A stretch of DNA of 64,000 nt from Nocardia rhamnosiphila NBRC 108938 (GTDB lineage: Bacteria; Actinomycetota; Actinomycetes; Mycobacteriales; Mycobacteriaceae). The notes below the pieces were generated by a model. That model was not told the origin of the DNA, ran no database searches, and saw only the letters and a list, made by a program, of their open reading frames with translations. Location of the stretch: NCBI RefSeq assembly GCF_000720425.1, contig NZ_JOAJ01000009.1:310001-374000 (forward strand). The letters run 5' to 3'. The position numbers were made by a program, and so were the translations under genes. Below are positions 26,594 through 35,980 of this stretch, piece by piece (position 1 is the stretch's first letter; each line of letters starts with the position of its first letter).

Positions 26594-27322
26594 ATGATCG
26601 CCACCGTCGGACTCGCCATCGGCATCGTTTTCCTGGCCGAATTGGGTGACAAGTCCCAGCTCATGGCCCTGACGTTCGCCCTGCGCTACCGCTGGTGGGT
26701 GGTGCTCGGCGGAATTGCCACCGCCACCACGGCGGTGCACGTCATTTCGGTCGCCATCGGGCATTTCCTGGGCGCGGCCCTGCCCACCACCGCCATCGCG
26801 GCGGTGGCATCGATCACATTCCTCGCCGTGGGTCTGTGGACACTGCGCGAGTTGATCAGTGGTGCGGACGACGACGAGGAACCGGCCCCGTCACGGTTCG
26901 CCACCACGGCGCCCTTCCTGGTCGTGCTCTCGGCCTTCCTGCTGGCCGAACTCGGTGACCGCACCATGTTCGCCACCGCGGCGCTGGCCACCGACAACAA
27001 CTGGGCGGCGGTCTGGCTGGGTTCGACGATCGGCATGGTCGCCGCCGATGCCCTGGCCATCGCCGCGGGCATCCTGGTGGGCAAGCACCTGCCCGAACGC
27101 GCCATCGGCTTCGGGTCGGGATTGCTCTTCCTGTTCATCGGGGCGCTCACCGGCATAAACACCACATTCCCGGACCTCGCGCTCGTCGGCGCGGCCGGTA
27201 TCGCTCTGCTCGTACCGGCTGTGGCAGCCCCGGCGCTCTGGCTGCTACGGGCACGCCGTGCGGCCGCGGACCGGCTCGCCACCGAGGCCGCCACCACCGA
27301 GATCTCGCAGCGCCGGGCCTAG
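26594..27322 (+). CDS. GDT1/UPF0016-family manganese transporter
   Basis: This is a 242-residue membrane protein with six or seven helices and two copies of the ExGD(K/R)(S/T) motif, AELGDKSQLM and AELGDRTMFA. These line the cation path in the GDT1/TMEM165/MneA family. An acidic loop (GADDDEE) separates the halves. It starts at ATG 26594 behind GGGAG. The upstream yybP-ykoY riboswitch makes manganese export the natural role. It corresponds to Rv3848 in position. Confidence 0.88.
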   Translation: MIATVGLAIGIVFLAELGDKSQLMALTFALRYRWWVVLGGIATATTAVHVISVAIGHFLGAALPTTAIAAVASITFLAVGLWTLRELISGADDDEEPAPSRFATTAPFLVVLSAFLLAELGDRTMFATAALATDNNWAAVWLGSTIGMVAADALAIAAGILVGKHLPERAIGFGSGLLFLFIGALTGINTTFPDLALVGAAGIALLVPAVAAPALWLLRARRAAADRLATEAATTEISQRRA

Positions 27323-27445
27323 GTTCTTTACTGAGTACGATTTGGCCGATCAGCGCAAGGGGACCGTCCACGAACTCTCCGCACGCACCGGTTAGGGTGC
27401 AATTGACGTTAGGCCAACTGGCTTGTCACGAACGAGAGGACCATC

Positions 27446-28213
27446 GTGGAGATTTCGGGTTCCGCCGCCATCGTTACCGGGGGCGCGTCCGGTCTGGGCG
27501 CCGCCACTGCCAAGCGTTTCGCCGATCTGGGCGCCACCGTCTTCGGGCTCGATGTCCCGCAGTCGATCGAGCGCGCCGGCGACAATGTCCCCGACGGGGT
27601 CACCCTGCTCGCCGCCGATGTCACCAGCCACGACGAGGTCGCCGCCGCTGTCGCCAAGGTGGTCGAATCGGGTACGCCGCTGCGTATCGTGGTCAACTGC
27701 GCCGGGGTCGGCTGGGCCGGGCGCATCCTGTCCAAGAACGGGCCGCACGATCTGGAGCTGTTCCGCACGGTCATCACCGTCAACCTGCTCGGCACCTTCA
27801 ACGTGATGCGCCTGGCCGCCGACGCCATCGCCAAGACCGACGCCGTGGACGAGGCAGGACAGCGCGGTGTCGTGATCAACACCGCGTCGGTGGCGGCGTT
27901 CGAGGGCCAGATCGGCCAGATCGCGTACTCGGCGTCCAAGGGCGGCGTGCACGGTATGACGGTGCCGGCCGCGCGTGACCTCGCGCAGTTCGGTATCCGG
28001 GTCAACACCATCGCCCCCGGCATCATCGACACCCCGATGCTGGCCGGTGTCACCGAGGAATACCGGCAGGGCCTCGAGGCCGGTGTGCCGTTCCCGTCCC
28101 GGCTGGGCCGGCCGGACGAGTACGCGCAGCTCTCGCAGTACATCGTCGAACACGACTACCTCAACGGCGAGACCATCCGCATGGACGGTGCGCTGCGCAT
28201 GGCGCCGCGGTAG
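27446..28213 (+). CDS. Short-chain dehydrogenase, 3-hydroxyacyl-CoA dehydrogenase type
   Basis: This is a 255-residue SDR starting at GTG 27446. The NAD-binding motif is TGGASGLG with an aspartate after strand 2 (FGLDVP), which points to NAD rather than NADP. The NCAG motif, catalytic serine in NTASVAAFEG, and YSASK are present. Overall form, including GQIGQIAYSASKGG and PGIIDTPML, resembles 3-hydroxyacyl-CoA dehydrogenase type 2. A role in fatty-acid or branched-chain acyl oxidation is likely but not shown. It is probably monocistronic. Confidence 0.82.
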   Translation: MEISGSAAIVTGGASGLGAATAKRFADLGATVFGLDVPQSIERAGDNVPDGVTLLAADVTSHDEVAAAVAKVVESGTPLRIVVNCAGVGWAGRILSKNGPHDLELFRTVITVNLLGTFNVMRLAADAIAKTDAVDEAGQRGVVINTASVAAFEGQIGQIAYSASKGGVHGMTVPAARDLAQFGIRVNTIAPGIIDTPMLAGVTEEYRQGLEAGVPFPSRLGRPDEYAQLSQYIVEHDYLNGETIRMDGALRMAPR

Positions 28214-28228
28214 TCTTCGGGCCGTACA

Positions 28229-28270
28229 ACGACGCCCGCTGTCCCGGCGATCCGGGGCGGCGGGCGTTCG
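28229..28270. terminator. Hairpin between convergent genes
   Basis: ACGCCCGC (28232-28239) pairs with GCGGGCGT (28260-28267), with a nested CCCG/CGGG. It lies between the stops of the SDR gene and the pentapeptide-repeat gene. Confidence 0.7.
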
Positions 28271-28299
28271 TGTTCCGGGTGCGGCGTACCGAATGCGGG

Positions 28300-28875
28300 T
28301 CAGCCGGCGCTGCCGGTCGGCGGGAGCTGCCGGTCTGCCGGCGGACGCTGCCGGTCGGCCAGGCGCGCCCGCCATGCATCGCAGACCGCACGGTCTGCCG
28401 ACTCCCGGTCGTTGCCGTCGACACGGCAGCCCGCGCGCGTGTATCCCTCGCGATCGAAACCGCGGCGATCGTAACCCCACCGGTCGTAGCCGTGGCGGTC
28501 GTACCCGGCCCGGTCACGCCCGAAACTGTCGAGCCCGTCCTCGTCGTAGCCGCCGCGATCGCGCCCGAAGAAGTCGAGCCCGTCCTCGTCGTAGCCGTCG
28601 CGGTCGTAGCCGGAATGGTCGAACCCGTCCTTGTCGTAGCCGCCGCGGTCACGACCGAACCGGTCGTAGCCGTCCTTGTCGTAGCCGTCCTTGTCGTAGC
28701 CGAAGGTGTCGTAGTCCTCGGAGACGGGAGCGAAATGCGTCGTGATCGGGCCGGCACCCGATTCCGCCGACGCCGGTACGGCCACCAGGGCGGGTGCGGC
28801 GATCAGCGCGCCGAGCAACGCGATCCGAAGCGAGGTGTGGCGCAATCCGCGGCGCGCCGCACGGGTGGTCGACAT
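28300..28875 (-). CDS. Secreted protein with 19 YDxxG pentapeptide repeats
   Basis: ATG 28875 behind AGGAG gives 191 residues. Residues 1-37 form a Sec signal peptide (RR-containing N-region, hydrophobic core LRIALLGALIAAPALVAV, AxA site at ASA). Residues 55-149 are an unbroken series of 19 pentapeptides, mostly Y-D-x-x-G, with F, L or R replacing Y in some. A short tail with two cysteines (150, 165) and a DRQRPPADRQLPP end follows. It is rich in Asp, Gly, Tyr and Arg. I do not recognise the repeat family. Calcium or surface binding is only a guess. Confidence 0.8.
   Translation of the reverse strand: MSTTRAARRGLRHTSLRIALLGALIAAPALVAVPASAESGAGPITTHFAPVSEDYDTFGYDKDGYDKDGYDRFGRDRGGYDKDGFDHSGYDRDGYDEDGLDFFGRDRGGYDEDGLDSFGRDRAGYDRHGYDRWGYDRRGFDREGYTRAGCRVDGNDRESADRAVCDAWRARLADRQRPPADRQLPPTGSAG
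28429..28713. repeat. 19 tandem 15-bp units coding YDxxG
   Basis: The minus-strand units are 15 bp long without phase breaks. Third-base variation is low in places (GGCTACGACAAGGACGGCTA), suggesting recent expansion. Confidence 0.9.
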
Positions 28876-29057
28876 GATCGATCTCCTATCCGGAACACGA
28901 TTCGCGTATCCCGGACGATGCATCGCCTACATCCCTTGACATGTTACAAACCGCAGGTTGACGGCCATGCGAAACCGTTTGCGCCCGAAGCGATCCGGTG
29001 ACCGCCCGACGCGTCGCCCGACCGACCCGCGCCGCACGCCCCGGCGGCGCACAACCG

Positions 29058-29876
29058 TTACCGGTAGCCGACCCCGAGATATGCCGTGGTGGTCAGCGGG
29101 CTGCCCGGCCGGTAATGCTCGGTCAGGTAGGAGCGCATGGCCTCGATACGCTCGGCCATCGCCCGGTCACCGATACTGCGCCGCATCAACTCCAGGGGCG
29201 CTATACCGCGGGTGAGCCGGGCGAGCAGTGCGTCGGCATCGGCGAAGACCATCTCCACGGTATGGGGCACCACGGATACCCGTTCGAACCCCGCCGCGCG
29301 CAGCTCACGCTCGAATACCTCGGGGTTCTCCAAACTTTCGAGGTTGGATGCCGGTGGACGGATACTCGGGTCGGCGGAGCCCAGCGCGCGCCACGACATC
29401 TGCATCCAGGTCGACCGGTCGGCCGGCGCCCAACTCGATACCACCGCGACCCCGCCGGGCCGCAGCACCCGGAACAGTTCGGCGAACCCGCGCGCACGGT
29501 CGGGGAAGAACATCAGCCCGAACATGGAGAACGCCGCGTCGAATTCGGCATCGGCGAACGGCAATTCCTGTCCGTCACCGATCCGCGCCACCACATTGCC
29601 CACACCGGCCGCTGTCACCGCGCGCTCGAGCTGCTCGATCATCGGCGCGGAGAAATCGATCGCGTCCACCCGCTCGGCGTGCTCCGCGGCCAGTAGGCTC
29701 AGCGTGCCGGGACCGGCCGCGACATCGACCACACGGGCGGGCGGCGTATGTCCGGCGAGGCCGGCCAGTTGCACTGCCGCGGCGGCGAACGGGCGCATCA
29801 CCGAAATAGTGGACACCGCATAGTCCTCGGCGACCAGATCCCAGGGATCCACGGCGGCGAGTAAGTTTTCGGGCAC
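29058..29876 (-). CDS. Class I SAM-dependent methyltransferase
   Basis: This 272-residue protein has the SAM-binding motif VVDVAAGPGTLS, an acidic residue closing strand 2 (DAIDFS), GDGQELPFADAEFDAAFSMF as motif IV and LRPGGVAVVSSW after it. It belongs to the UbiE/Methyltransf_11 group. The substrate is unknown. It starts at GTG 29876. It stands alone between the repeat protein and htpG on the same strand, with 145 bp of spacer and no clear operon link. Confidence 0.85.
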   Translation of the reverse strand: MPENLLAAVDPWDLVAEDYAVSTISVMRPFAAAAVQLAGLAGHTPPARVVDVAAGPGTLSLLAAEHAERVDAIDFSAPMIEQLERAVTAAGVGNVVARIGDGQELPFADAEFDAAFSMFGLMFFPDRARGFAELFRVLRPGGVAVVSSWAPADRSTWMQMSWRALGSADPSIRPPASNLESLENPEVFERELRAAGFERVSVVPHTVEMVFADADALLARLTRGIAPLELMRRSIGDRAMAERIEAMRSYLTEHYRPGSPLTTTAYLGVGYR

Positions 29877-30021
29877 GGTCGTATCCGATCTCGTCGATAC
29901 CTCAGCGCGTACCGGGAGACCGCGGCAGCGGCCACGGTCTCCCCTACGGCCGGGCGCCCGCCGTCCGCGCTCGCCTACTTCCGTAGACGGTTCGCGGACG
30001 AAAGAAGCCCGGCTGCACCCC

Positions 30022-31980
30022 TCAGAGCGTACGCGTCAGCCGGTCGGCGAGGATCTGCGCGAATTTGGCCGGATCCTTCAGTTCCCCGCCTTCGGCCAGC
30101 ACAGCCGTGCCGTACAGGAGTTCGGCGGTCTCGGTGAGCTCGGGAACCTTACCCGCGTCGGCGTCGTCCCGGCGGGCGTCGTAGGCATCGCGCAGACCGG
30201 TCACCAGCGGATGGGTGGGGTTGAGCTCGAGGATCCGCTTGAACTGCGGCAGCTCCTGCCCCGAGGCCCGGTACATCCGTTCCAGCATCGGCGTCATATC
30301 GAACACATCGCCCACCAGGCAGACCGGCGAACTGGTCAGACGCGAGCTGAGGCGGACCTCCTTGACGCTGTCCTCGAGGGCCTTGCCCAGCCAGGTCAGC
30401 ACCTCGGCGAAATCCTTGTCCTGCTGTTCACGCAGGGCCTCGGATTCCTTCTTCTCCTCCTCGGTCTCCAGATCGACCTCGCCCTTGGCGATCGACTGGA
30501 AGGGCTTACCGTCGAAGTCGGTGACCGACCCGACCCACATCTCGTCCACCGGATCGGTGAGGATCAGCACCTCGCGGTCCTTGGCGCGGAACGCCTCCAG
30601 ATGCGGCGATTTCTCCACCTGCTCGCGGGATTCGCCGGTCATGTAGTAGATGGCGTCCTGCCCTTCGGGCATCCGTTCCACGTACTGCGCCAGCGTGGTC
30701 GCCTCGGTGTCGGAGTGCGTGGAAGCGAAGGACGACACCTCCAGGATGGTTTCCCGGTTGTCGAAGTCGGAGAGCAGGCCCTCCTTCAGCACCCGGCCGA
30801 ATTCCTGCCAGAAGGTGCGGTATTTCGCCTGGTCCTCGGCGCCCTGCAGATCCTTGACACTGCTCAGCACCTTCTTGACCAGACGTTTGCGGATCATCTG
30901 GATCTGCCGGTCCTGCTGCAGGATCTCCCGGGACACGTTGAGCGAGAGGTCCTGCGCGTCGACCACACCCTTGACGAAACGCAGGTACTCCGGCATCAGC
31001 TCTTCGCAGTTGTCCATGATGAACACGCGCTTCACATAGAGCTGGACACCGCGTTTGTGTTCGCGGGTGAACAGATCGAACGGCGCCTGCGAGGGCAGGA
31101 ACAGCAGCGCCTGATACTCGAACGTCCCCTCGGCCTTGAGCGGGATGATCTCCAGCGGCTCGTCCCAGGCGTGGCTGACGTGCCGGTAGAACTCCTGGTA
31201 CTCCTCCTCGGACACCTCGCTGCGCGGGCGGGTCCAGAGGGCCTTCATCGAGTTGAGCGTCTGCTCCTCGATGACGGTTTTCTCCTCCTTCTCCTCACCC
31301 TCACCCTCGGTGACCGTGCGCTCGACCTGCATCCGGATCGGCCAAGCGATGAAATCGGAGTACTTCTTGACTATCTCGCGGAGCTTGTGTTCCTGGGTGT
31401 AGTCGAAGAGATGATCCTCGGGGTCCGCCGGCTTCAGGTGCAGCGTGACGGCGGTCCCCTGCGGGGCCTCGTCGAGGGTTTCGATGGTGTAGGTGCCCGA
31501 ACCGGCGGTCGACTCCCAGCGGGTGCCGGTGGTCTCCCCCGCCCGGCGGCTGGTGAGCACCACCTTGTCGGCGACCATGAAGGTCGAGTAGAAGCCGATA
31601 CCGAACTGGCCGATCAGCTCCCCGGCCGCGGCCTCGGATTTCGCCTCGTTCAATTTCCGGCGCACCTCGGCGGTACCGGATTTGGCGAGGGTGCCGATCA
31701 GGTCCACCACCTCGGCACGGGACATGCCGATGCCGTTGTCCCGGACGGTGAGGATCCGCTGATCCCCGTCGACCTCCAGCTCGATGTGCAGGTCGTCGGT
31801 GTCTACGTGCAGATCCTTGTCCCGGTAGGACTCCAGCCGCAGCTTGTCCAGCGCGTCGGAAGCGTTCGAGATCAGCTCCCGCAGGAACGTGTCTTTGTTG
31901 GAGTAGACCGAGTGGATCATCAGCTCGAGCAGCTGATGGGTCTCGGCCTGGAACTCGAGTTGTTCGACGTGCTCTGTCAC
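30022..31980 (-). CDS. htpG: Chaperone HtpG (Hsp90)
   Basis: This ATP-driven chaperone has 652 residues from GTG 31980, which gives the usual VTEHVEQLEFQAE start; TTG 31989 is a near alternative. The ATPase domain shows ELISNASDALDKLR, DNGIGM, GTLAKSGT and GQFGIGFYS. The middle domain shows FIMDNCEELMPEYLRFVKGVVD and LNVSREILQQ. It starts 15 bp after the stop of the upstream nuclease gene, so the two are probably cotranscribed. No HspR-type operator is seen in that short gap. Confidence 0.97.
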   Translation of the reverse strand: MTEHVEQLEFQAETHQLLELMIHSVYSNKDTFLRELISNASDALDKLRLESYRDKDLHVDTDDLHIELEVDGDQRILTVRDNGIGMSRAEVVDLIGTLAKSGTAEVRRKLNEAKSEAAAGELIGQFGIGFYSTFMVADKVVLTSRRAGETTGTRWESTAGSGTYTIETLDEAPQGTAVTLHLKPADPEDHLFDYTQEHKLREIVKKYSDFIAWPIRMQVERTVTEGEGEEKEEKTVIEEQTLNSMKALWTRPRSEVSEEEYQEFYRHVSHAWDEPLEIIPLKAEGTFEYQALLFLPSQAPFDLFTREHKRGVQLYVKRVFIMDNCEELMPEYLRFVKGVVDAQDLSLNVSREILQQDRQIQMIRKRLVKKVLSSVKDLQGAEDQAKYRTFWQEFGRVLKEGLLSDFDNRETILEVSSFASTHSDTEATTLAQYVERMPEGQDAIYYMTGESREQVEKSPHLEAFRAKDREVLILTDPVDEMWVGSVTDFDGKPFQSIAKGEVDLETEEEKKESEALREQQDKDFAEVLTWLGKALEDSVKEVRLSSRLTSSPVCLVGDVFDMTPMLERMYRASGQELPQFKRILELNPTHPLVTGLRDAYDARRDDADAGKVPELTETAELLYGTAVLAEGGELKDPAKFAQILADRLTRTL

Positions 31981-31995
31981 GGTGGACAATGGTAA

Positions 31996-33750
31996 TCAAG
32001 CCTGCGCGGAACTCGTCCACAGGTCGGGCGGTGTTCCGGGCGGCGCGGCGAAGTCGCTCAGCGCGGGCACCTCACGTTCGGCGCTGTGCTCCCGCGGTAC
32101 CCGGGGGTTCATCCACTCACGCAGGACCGCGGTGGCCCGGACATCGTCCTCGTTGTACTCCAGCAGCCGGGTGCGCTGGGTGAGGTCGGGCTCGGCGTCG
32201 TAGCCGACCGCACGCCGATACCAGCTCATCGACGCCTCCCCACCCGCCTCGGGATCGCGCCAGGCGAAACCGGCCACGGGTGCGATCTTCTTGAGTCCTT
32301 TACCGCTCGGGCAGATGAACTGATCGGTGACCGCCTGGAACATATCGACCCATTGGATGGAATCGACGAACTCGGTGACCTGGGCTTCGGTCGGCACCCC
32401 GGGACGCCCGGCGAACCGCCGCGCCGACTCGTAGAGCCATTTGTCCTCGGCGCTGCGCGAATAGCAGTACGCGGCGAAGGTCTTCCCGGCGGTCAGGGCC
32501 TGCGCCCTGATCTCCATCAGCCAGGTCCAGAACTCGCCGAAGGAACGGCCCTCGTCCTCGGTGGGTAGCGGATCCCAGGTGACGAACGCCCGGTACCGCC
32601 CGTCGAGCAGGGTCCCCCACAGGTAGGCGCCCTCCTCCTGATAGCTCTCCAGATCGACATCCACCTCGACATCGGCCCGGCGCACCCAGACCCGGTCGAA
32701 CCGGCGCACCAGCGGTGCCTGTACCAGCCATGCCCGGGCGGTGACCACGGCCTCCTCGAACGGCCCGTGCTGCCAGTCCTCCGGTTCGGGCCCGGACCAG
32801 GCGGCCAGTTCGTCGATGGTCCGCACCCCGTGCCCGCGCAGCACCTCCGCGCGCGAACCCGGCGCCACCACGCTCACATCACGATGCTCGTTCAACCAGG
32901 CCTGACACCCGCCCTCGGCGCCCCGGCTCCACCAGACACACTGGCGGCATTCCGGGACCTTCGACGGCACGGTTTCCAGCTGCCCGCGCACCACCGCGAT
33001 CCGGTCGGCGAAACGGCTGTCGTAGTCGGGGAGCACCGCGGTCAGGTCGTGGACGAGGATCCGGTCGAAATGGAAGCCGATGACCCCGCCGACCCGAGCG
33101 GCCGGCGCCAGCCCGTGACGCTCCAGCATCCGGTACACATGGGCCAGCCGCTGCTGGTCGCGGGGTTGCTGGCGGAGTTTGCGGGCGCGGTCGGGAACGG
33201 GGTTCCAGGAGAACAGATCCGAGGTCAGCGGGTGGAATTCGGCCGGATCCGGGCGGCGCGGATCGGTCACCTTGTGGTTGACCACGATGACCGGGATATA
33301 GCCGCCGTTGCGCTCGTCGCGCAGCAGGATCTCGGCGCCGCCGCGACGCCCGGTATCGGGCTCCTGCGGCAGCAGCCCACCCCAGATCCGGGACGCGCCC
33401 GCCGCGCAGGCACGCAGCGTGGCCTCGGCACGCGCGCTCGCCGGCAGCGCCGGGTCGATGATCACCCAGCCACCGGGGTCGGCCGCGACCAGAGTGTCGC
33501 GGACACGTTCGCGATGGGCCTGTGCCGCCTCGCGCCGCTGCTGCACCCCCGTGTCCTCTCGCACTTCGGCGAGCAGTTCCGGGTGCGCGGCGTCCATCCC
33601 GAGCCGGTGCCGGCAGCCGATCAGACCCCGGGCATCGAGGAACGCGAGCCGGCCCGCACCGGCGGAAATCCGCCCGGCGGGCGCGGCGGACTCCCGCCGC
33701 TCGTGATCGGCGTGGGAGGGGTCTTCGCTGTCGACACTGCCCGGTTGCAC
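31996..33750 (-). CDS. TM0106-family RecB-like nuclease
   Basis: This is a 584-residue protein from GTG 33750; open frame runs further up to 33885. It resembles the TM0106 family, which joins a PDDEXK (RecB/Cas4-like) nuclease with an RNase H-like exonuclease domain. Visible marks are conserved cysteines in CRQCVWWSRGAEGGCQAW near the middle, and a DnaQ-type third motif EYNEDDVRATAVLREW near the C-terminus. The biological role of the family is unknown. It lies just upstream of htpG in the same orientation. Confidence 0.75.
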   Translation of the reverse strand: MQPGSVDSEDPSHADHERRESAAPAGRISAGAGRLAFLDARGLIGCRHRLGMDAAHPELLAEVREDTGVQQRREAAQAHRERVRDTLVAADPGGWVIIDPALPASARAEATLRACAAGASRIWGGLLPQEPDTGRRGGAEILLRDERNGGYIPVIVVNHKVTDPRRPDPAEFHPLTSDLFSWNPVPDRARKLRQQPRDQQRLAHVYRMLERHGLAPAARVGGVIGFHFDRILVHDLTAVLPDYDSRFADRIAVVRGQLETVPSKVPECRQCVWWSRGAEGGCQAWLNEHRDVSVVAPGSRAEVLRGHGVRTIDELAAWSGPEPEDWQHGPFEEAVVTARAWLVQAPLVRRFDRVWVRRADVEVDVDLESYQEEGAYLWGTLLDGRYRAFVTWDPLPTEDEGRSFGEFWTWLMEIRAQALTAGKTFAAYCYSRSAEDKWLYESARRFAGRPGVPTEAQVTEFVDSIQWVDMFQAVTDQFICPSGKGLKKIAPVAGFAWRDPEAGGEASMSWYRRAVGYDAEPDLTQRTRLLEYNEDDVRATAVLREWMNPRVPREHSAEREVPALSDFAAPPGTPPDLWTSSAQA

Positions 33751-33949
33751 GCAAGCAGTATGGTCCCTGTCCCCGACAGACCACCCAATCGAGCATCCGG
33801 GAACAGCATCGCCGCACCGCCGGGGGCAGAGTCTGTCGCCGCCGCGGCCGGTAACCCGATAGGGTGTCGGCGAACCGTGTGACACGGGTGGACGGTGCGG
33901 TTTTCCGTGTCGTATCGCCGTAGCGAACCAGCATTACGGAGGGCCTTCG

Positions 33950-34594
33950 ATGGGGTTGTTCACCAAGCGCAAACGGCGGCCGAGTCGGCGGGCCGAGGCC
34001 AAGGCTCTCAAGCACAAGGCCGCCATGGAGGCCAAACTCGGCGCGAAGAACGATCGGAAACGCCAACGGGCGGAGGCCCGTTCCCAGCGCAAGGTCGCCA
34101 AGGCCCAGGTCGCCACGCTGCAGGCCGAGGAGAAGGCGGCCCTCAAAGCGGCGGCGCGGGCCGAACGTGATCCGTTCAGCCCGGCCCAGTTCAGGAAGTA
34201 CATCGGAGTGGCACGGGTGCTGGTTCCGGTGCTCGCCCCGCTGGCCTACCGCGGCGCGACCTATCTGCGCGGCGAGCTCGACGCCCGCCGCGCCAAACAA
34301 CTCGGCGTCGGGGTGAGCCAACTCGGCGACTACGCCGGGCACGGTGGCCGGCTGCAGGCCCGGATCGGCAATACCGAGGCCGCACTGGACAAGATCACGG
34401 ACGGGCGGTCCGGCAAGGACAAGGACACCCAGCAGTTCGTCGCCGACGCCCGTAACCGGCTCGACGCACTCACCGCCGCCGTCCGCACCGCCGACCAGAT
34501 GCCCGCCGGGCGGCGGCGGTCGGTGTACAGGTCCATCACCACCGAGCTGTCCCGGATCGAGGCGGACGTCCTCGCTCGCCTCGGCGTCGCCTGA
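33950..34594 (+). CDS. DUF6474-family protein
   Basis: This 214-residue protein has a strongly basic, Ala/Lys/Arg-rich helical N-terminus (1-75), then a membrane-hugging segment (VARVLVPVLAPLAYRGATYL), then an acidic helical part. That plan and the start MGLFTKRKRRPSRRAEAKAL fit the actinobacterial DUF6474 family. Function unknown. It starts at ATG 33950 behind ACGGAGGG and is divergent from the nuclease gene. Confidence 0.7.
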   Translation: MGLFTKRKRRPSRRAEAKALKHKAAMEAKLGAKNDRKRQRAEARSQRKVAKAQVATLQAEEKAALKAAARAERDPFSPAQFRKYIGVARVLVPVLAPLAYRGATYLRGELDARRAKQLGVGVSQLGDYAGHGGRLQARIGNTEAALDKITDGRSGKDKDTQQFVADARNRLDALTAAVRTADQMPAGRRRSVYRSITTELSRIEADVLARLGVA

Positions 34595-34736
34595 CCCCGG
34601 CCGCCGAGTGGGCGTCCCCGGTCCGATCTGCGGGCCGGGTGCGCGAGCCCTGGGCCGGTCGGCGACCATGGACACTGCCCTGCCCACTCCCCGACCAGCC
34701 GGGCCCGGTCAGGTCGGCCGAATCCGAAAGTCCGCG

Positions 34737-35366
34737 ATGCCCAGCACGTACCCGTCTCCCGCACCACTGCGGGGCTGCGTGGTGGGCGCGACTACCGCAA
34801 TCCTGGCCGTCGCCGCCCACGGCATCGCCGGTGGCGGATACCCGACCTCCGCCGGAGCGGCGTTACTCCTGCTGACGGCCCTGGTGACCGGCGCCGCCGC
34901 CGGTTCGGTCATCGGCGGATCGAGCCGGTTGCGGACCGGCCCGGGCCGGAGCACGCTGATCGCTCTCGCAGCCGGGCAGTTCGCCGGGCACTGGGCGCTG
35001 ACCGGCCTCACCGGTCATCACGGCTCCCCCGTCGAGACGGCGTCCGAGGCCCTGCCGGGGGCGGCGATGATCGCCTTCCACCTGCTCGCTGTCGTGGTCT
35101 GTGCGCTCGCGATCACCACGGCAGAGCGGCTCTACCGTTGCGCGTCCTCGATACTGCGCGCGCTGCTCGAACCACCACGCCCCACCCCGGGCCCGACCCG
35201 GGTCCGTATCGCCGCGACCACCCCGGTCACGGTCCATCGCTCTCCGAAGGGAGCGCCGGGTCCACGCGCACCGCCCGCGCGCACCGACCCCGCCACCCCT
35301 TCCCTCGGAGAGAAAGCTTCCAACACATGTCCCACGGGATCTCCCCCGTCCTGCGCCGTGGTCTGA
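34737..35366 (+). CDS. Small membrane protein at head of copper operon
   Basis: This is a 209-residue protein from ATG 34737 with four membrane helices and histidines facing the membrane side (AGQFAGHWALTGLTGHHG, GAAMIAFHLLAVVV). The C-terminal 55 residues are Pro/Arg/Thr-rich. Its 3' end overlaps the YcnI start by 40 bp, so the two are coupled. The context suggests copper handling. I know no tested function. Confidence 0.65.
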   Translation: MPSTYPSPAPLRGCVVGATTAILAVAAHGIAGGGYPTSAGAALLLLTALVTGAAAGSVIGGSSRLRTGPGRSTLIALAAGQFAGHWALTGLTGHHGSPVETASEALPGAAMIAFHLLAVVVCALAITTAERLYRCASSILRALLEPPRPTPGPTRVRIAATTPVTVHRSPKGAPGPRAPPARTDPATPSLGEKASNTCPTGSPPSCAVV

Positions 35367-35980
35367 CCGCGACCTTCGCCGCGGGTTTCGTACTGGCCGC
35401 GGCCGGTACCGCCGCCGCGCACGTGAGTGTTTCCGCACCGGACGCCACACCCGGTCACGGCGCGGTCGCCACCTTCAGCGTCCCGACCGAATCGGATACC
35501 GCCGCCACCACTTCGGTACGGATCACCGTGCCCGGGTTCTCCACCGCGCGCACCGAACCGGTGCCCGGCTGGACCGCGAAGTTCGACCGTAACGACAAAG
35601 ACCAGATCACCGCCGTCACCTGGACCGCGAACCCGGGATCCCCCGGTATCCGGCCGGGTGAGTTCCAGCGTTTCGCGGTATCGCTCGGGCCGTTCCCGGA
35701 CTCGGAGTCGGTCGCCTTCCCGGCGGAACAGACCTACAGCGACGGCACCGTCGTGCGCTGGAACGAGACCGGCGACCACGATTCGGTCGAACACCCCTCG
35801 CCCGTCCTCGCGCTGAACGGCGACGAGGCCGGTCACGGCGGTCACGGTGACGAAGCGGCCGCCGCGCCCGCTGACGACGGTGGCGACACCACCGCCCGCT
35901 GGCTGGGCGGTCTGGGGCTGGCGCTGGGCGCACTGGCGCTGGGCGCCGGAGTCGGCGCGGTGGTCCGGAGCCGGCGATGA
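35327..35980 (+). CDS. YcnI-type copper-binding membrane-anchored protein
   Basis: This protein of 217 residues has a signal peptide ending AAA before H-V-S-V-S-A, so the mature protein starts with the copper-binding His of the YcnI (DUF1775) family. The domain runs to about residue 165 (WTAKFDR, TWTAN, FPAEQTYSDGTVVRWNE). A His/Asp-rich linker (GHGGHGDEAAAAP) and a C-terminal membrane anchor follow. ATG 35327 is used. Its stop overlaps the copC start (ATGA). YcnI proteins bind Cu(II) outside the membrane. Confidence 0.88.
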   Translation: MSHGISPVLRRGLTATFAAGFVLAAAGTAAAHVSVSAPDATPGHGAVATFSVPTESDTAATTSVRITVPGFSTARTEPVPGWTAKFDRNDKDQITAVTWTANPGSPGIRPGEFQRFAVSLGPFPDSESVAFPAEQTYSDGTVVRWNETGDHDSVEHPSPVLALNGDEAGHGGHGDEAAAAPADDGGDTTARWLGGLGLALGALALGAGVGAVVRSRR

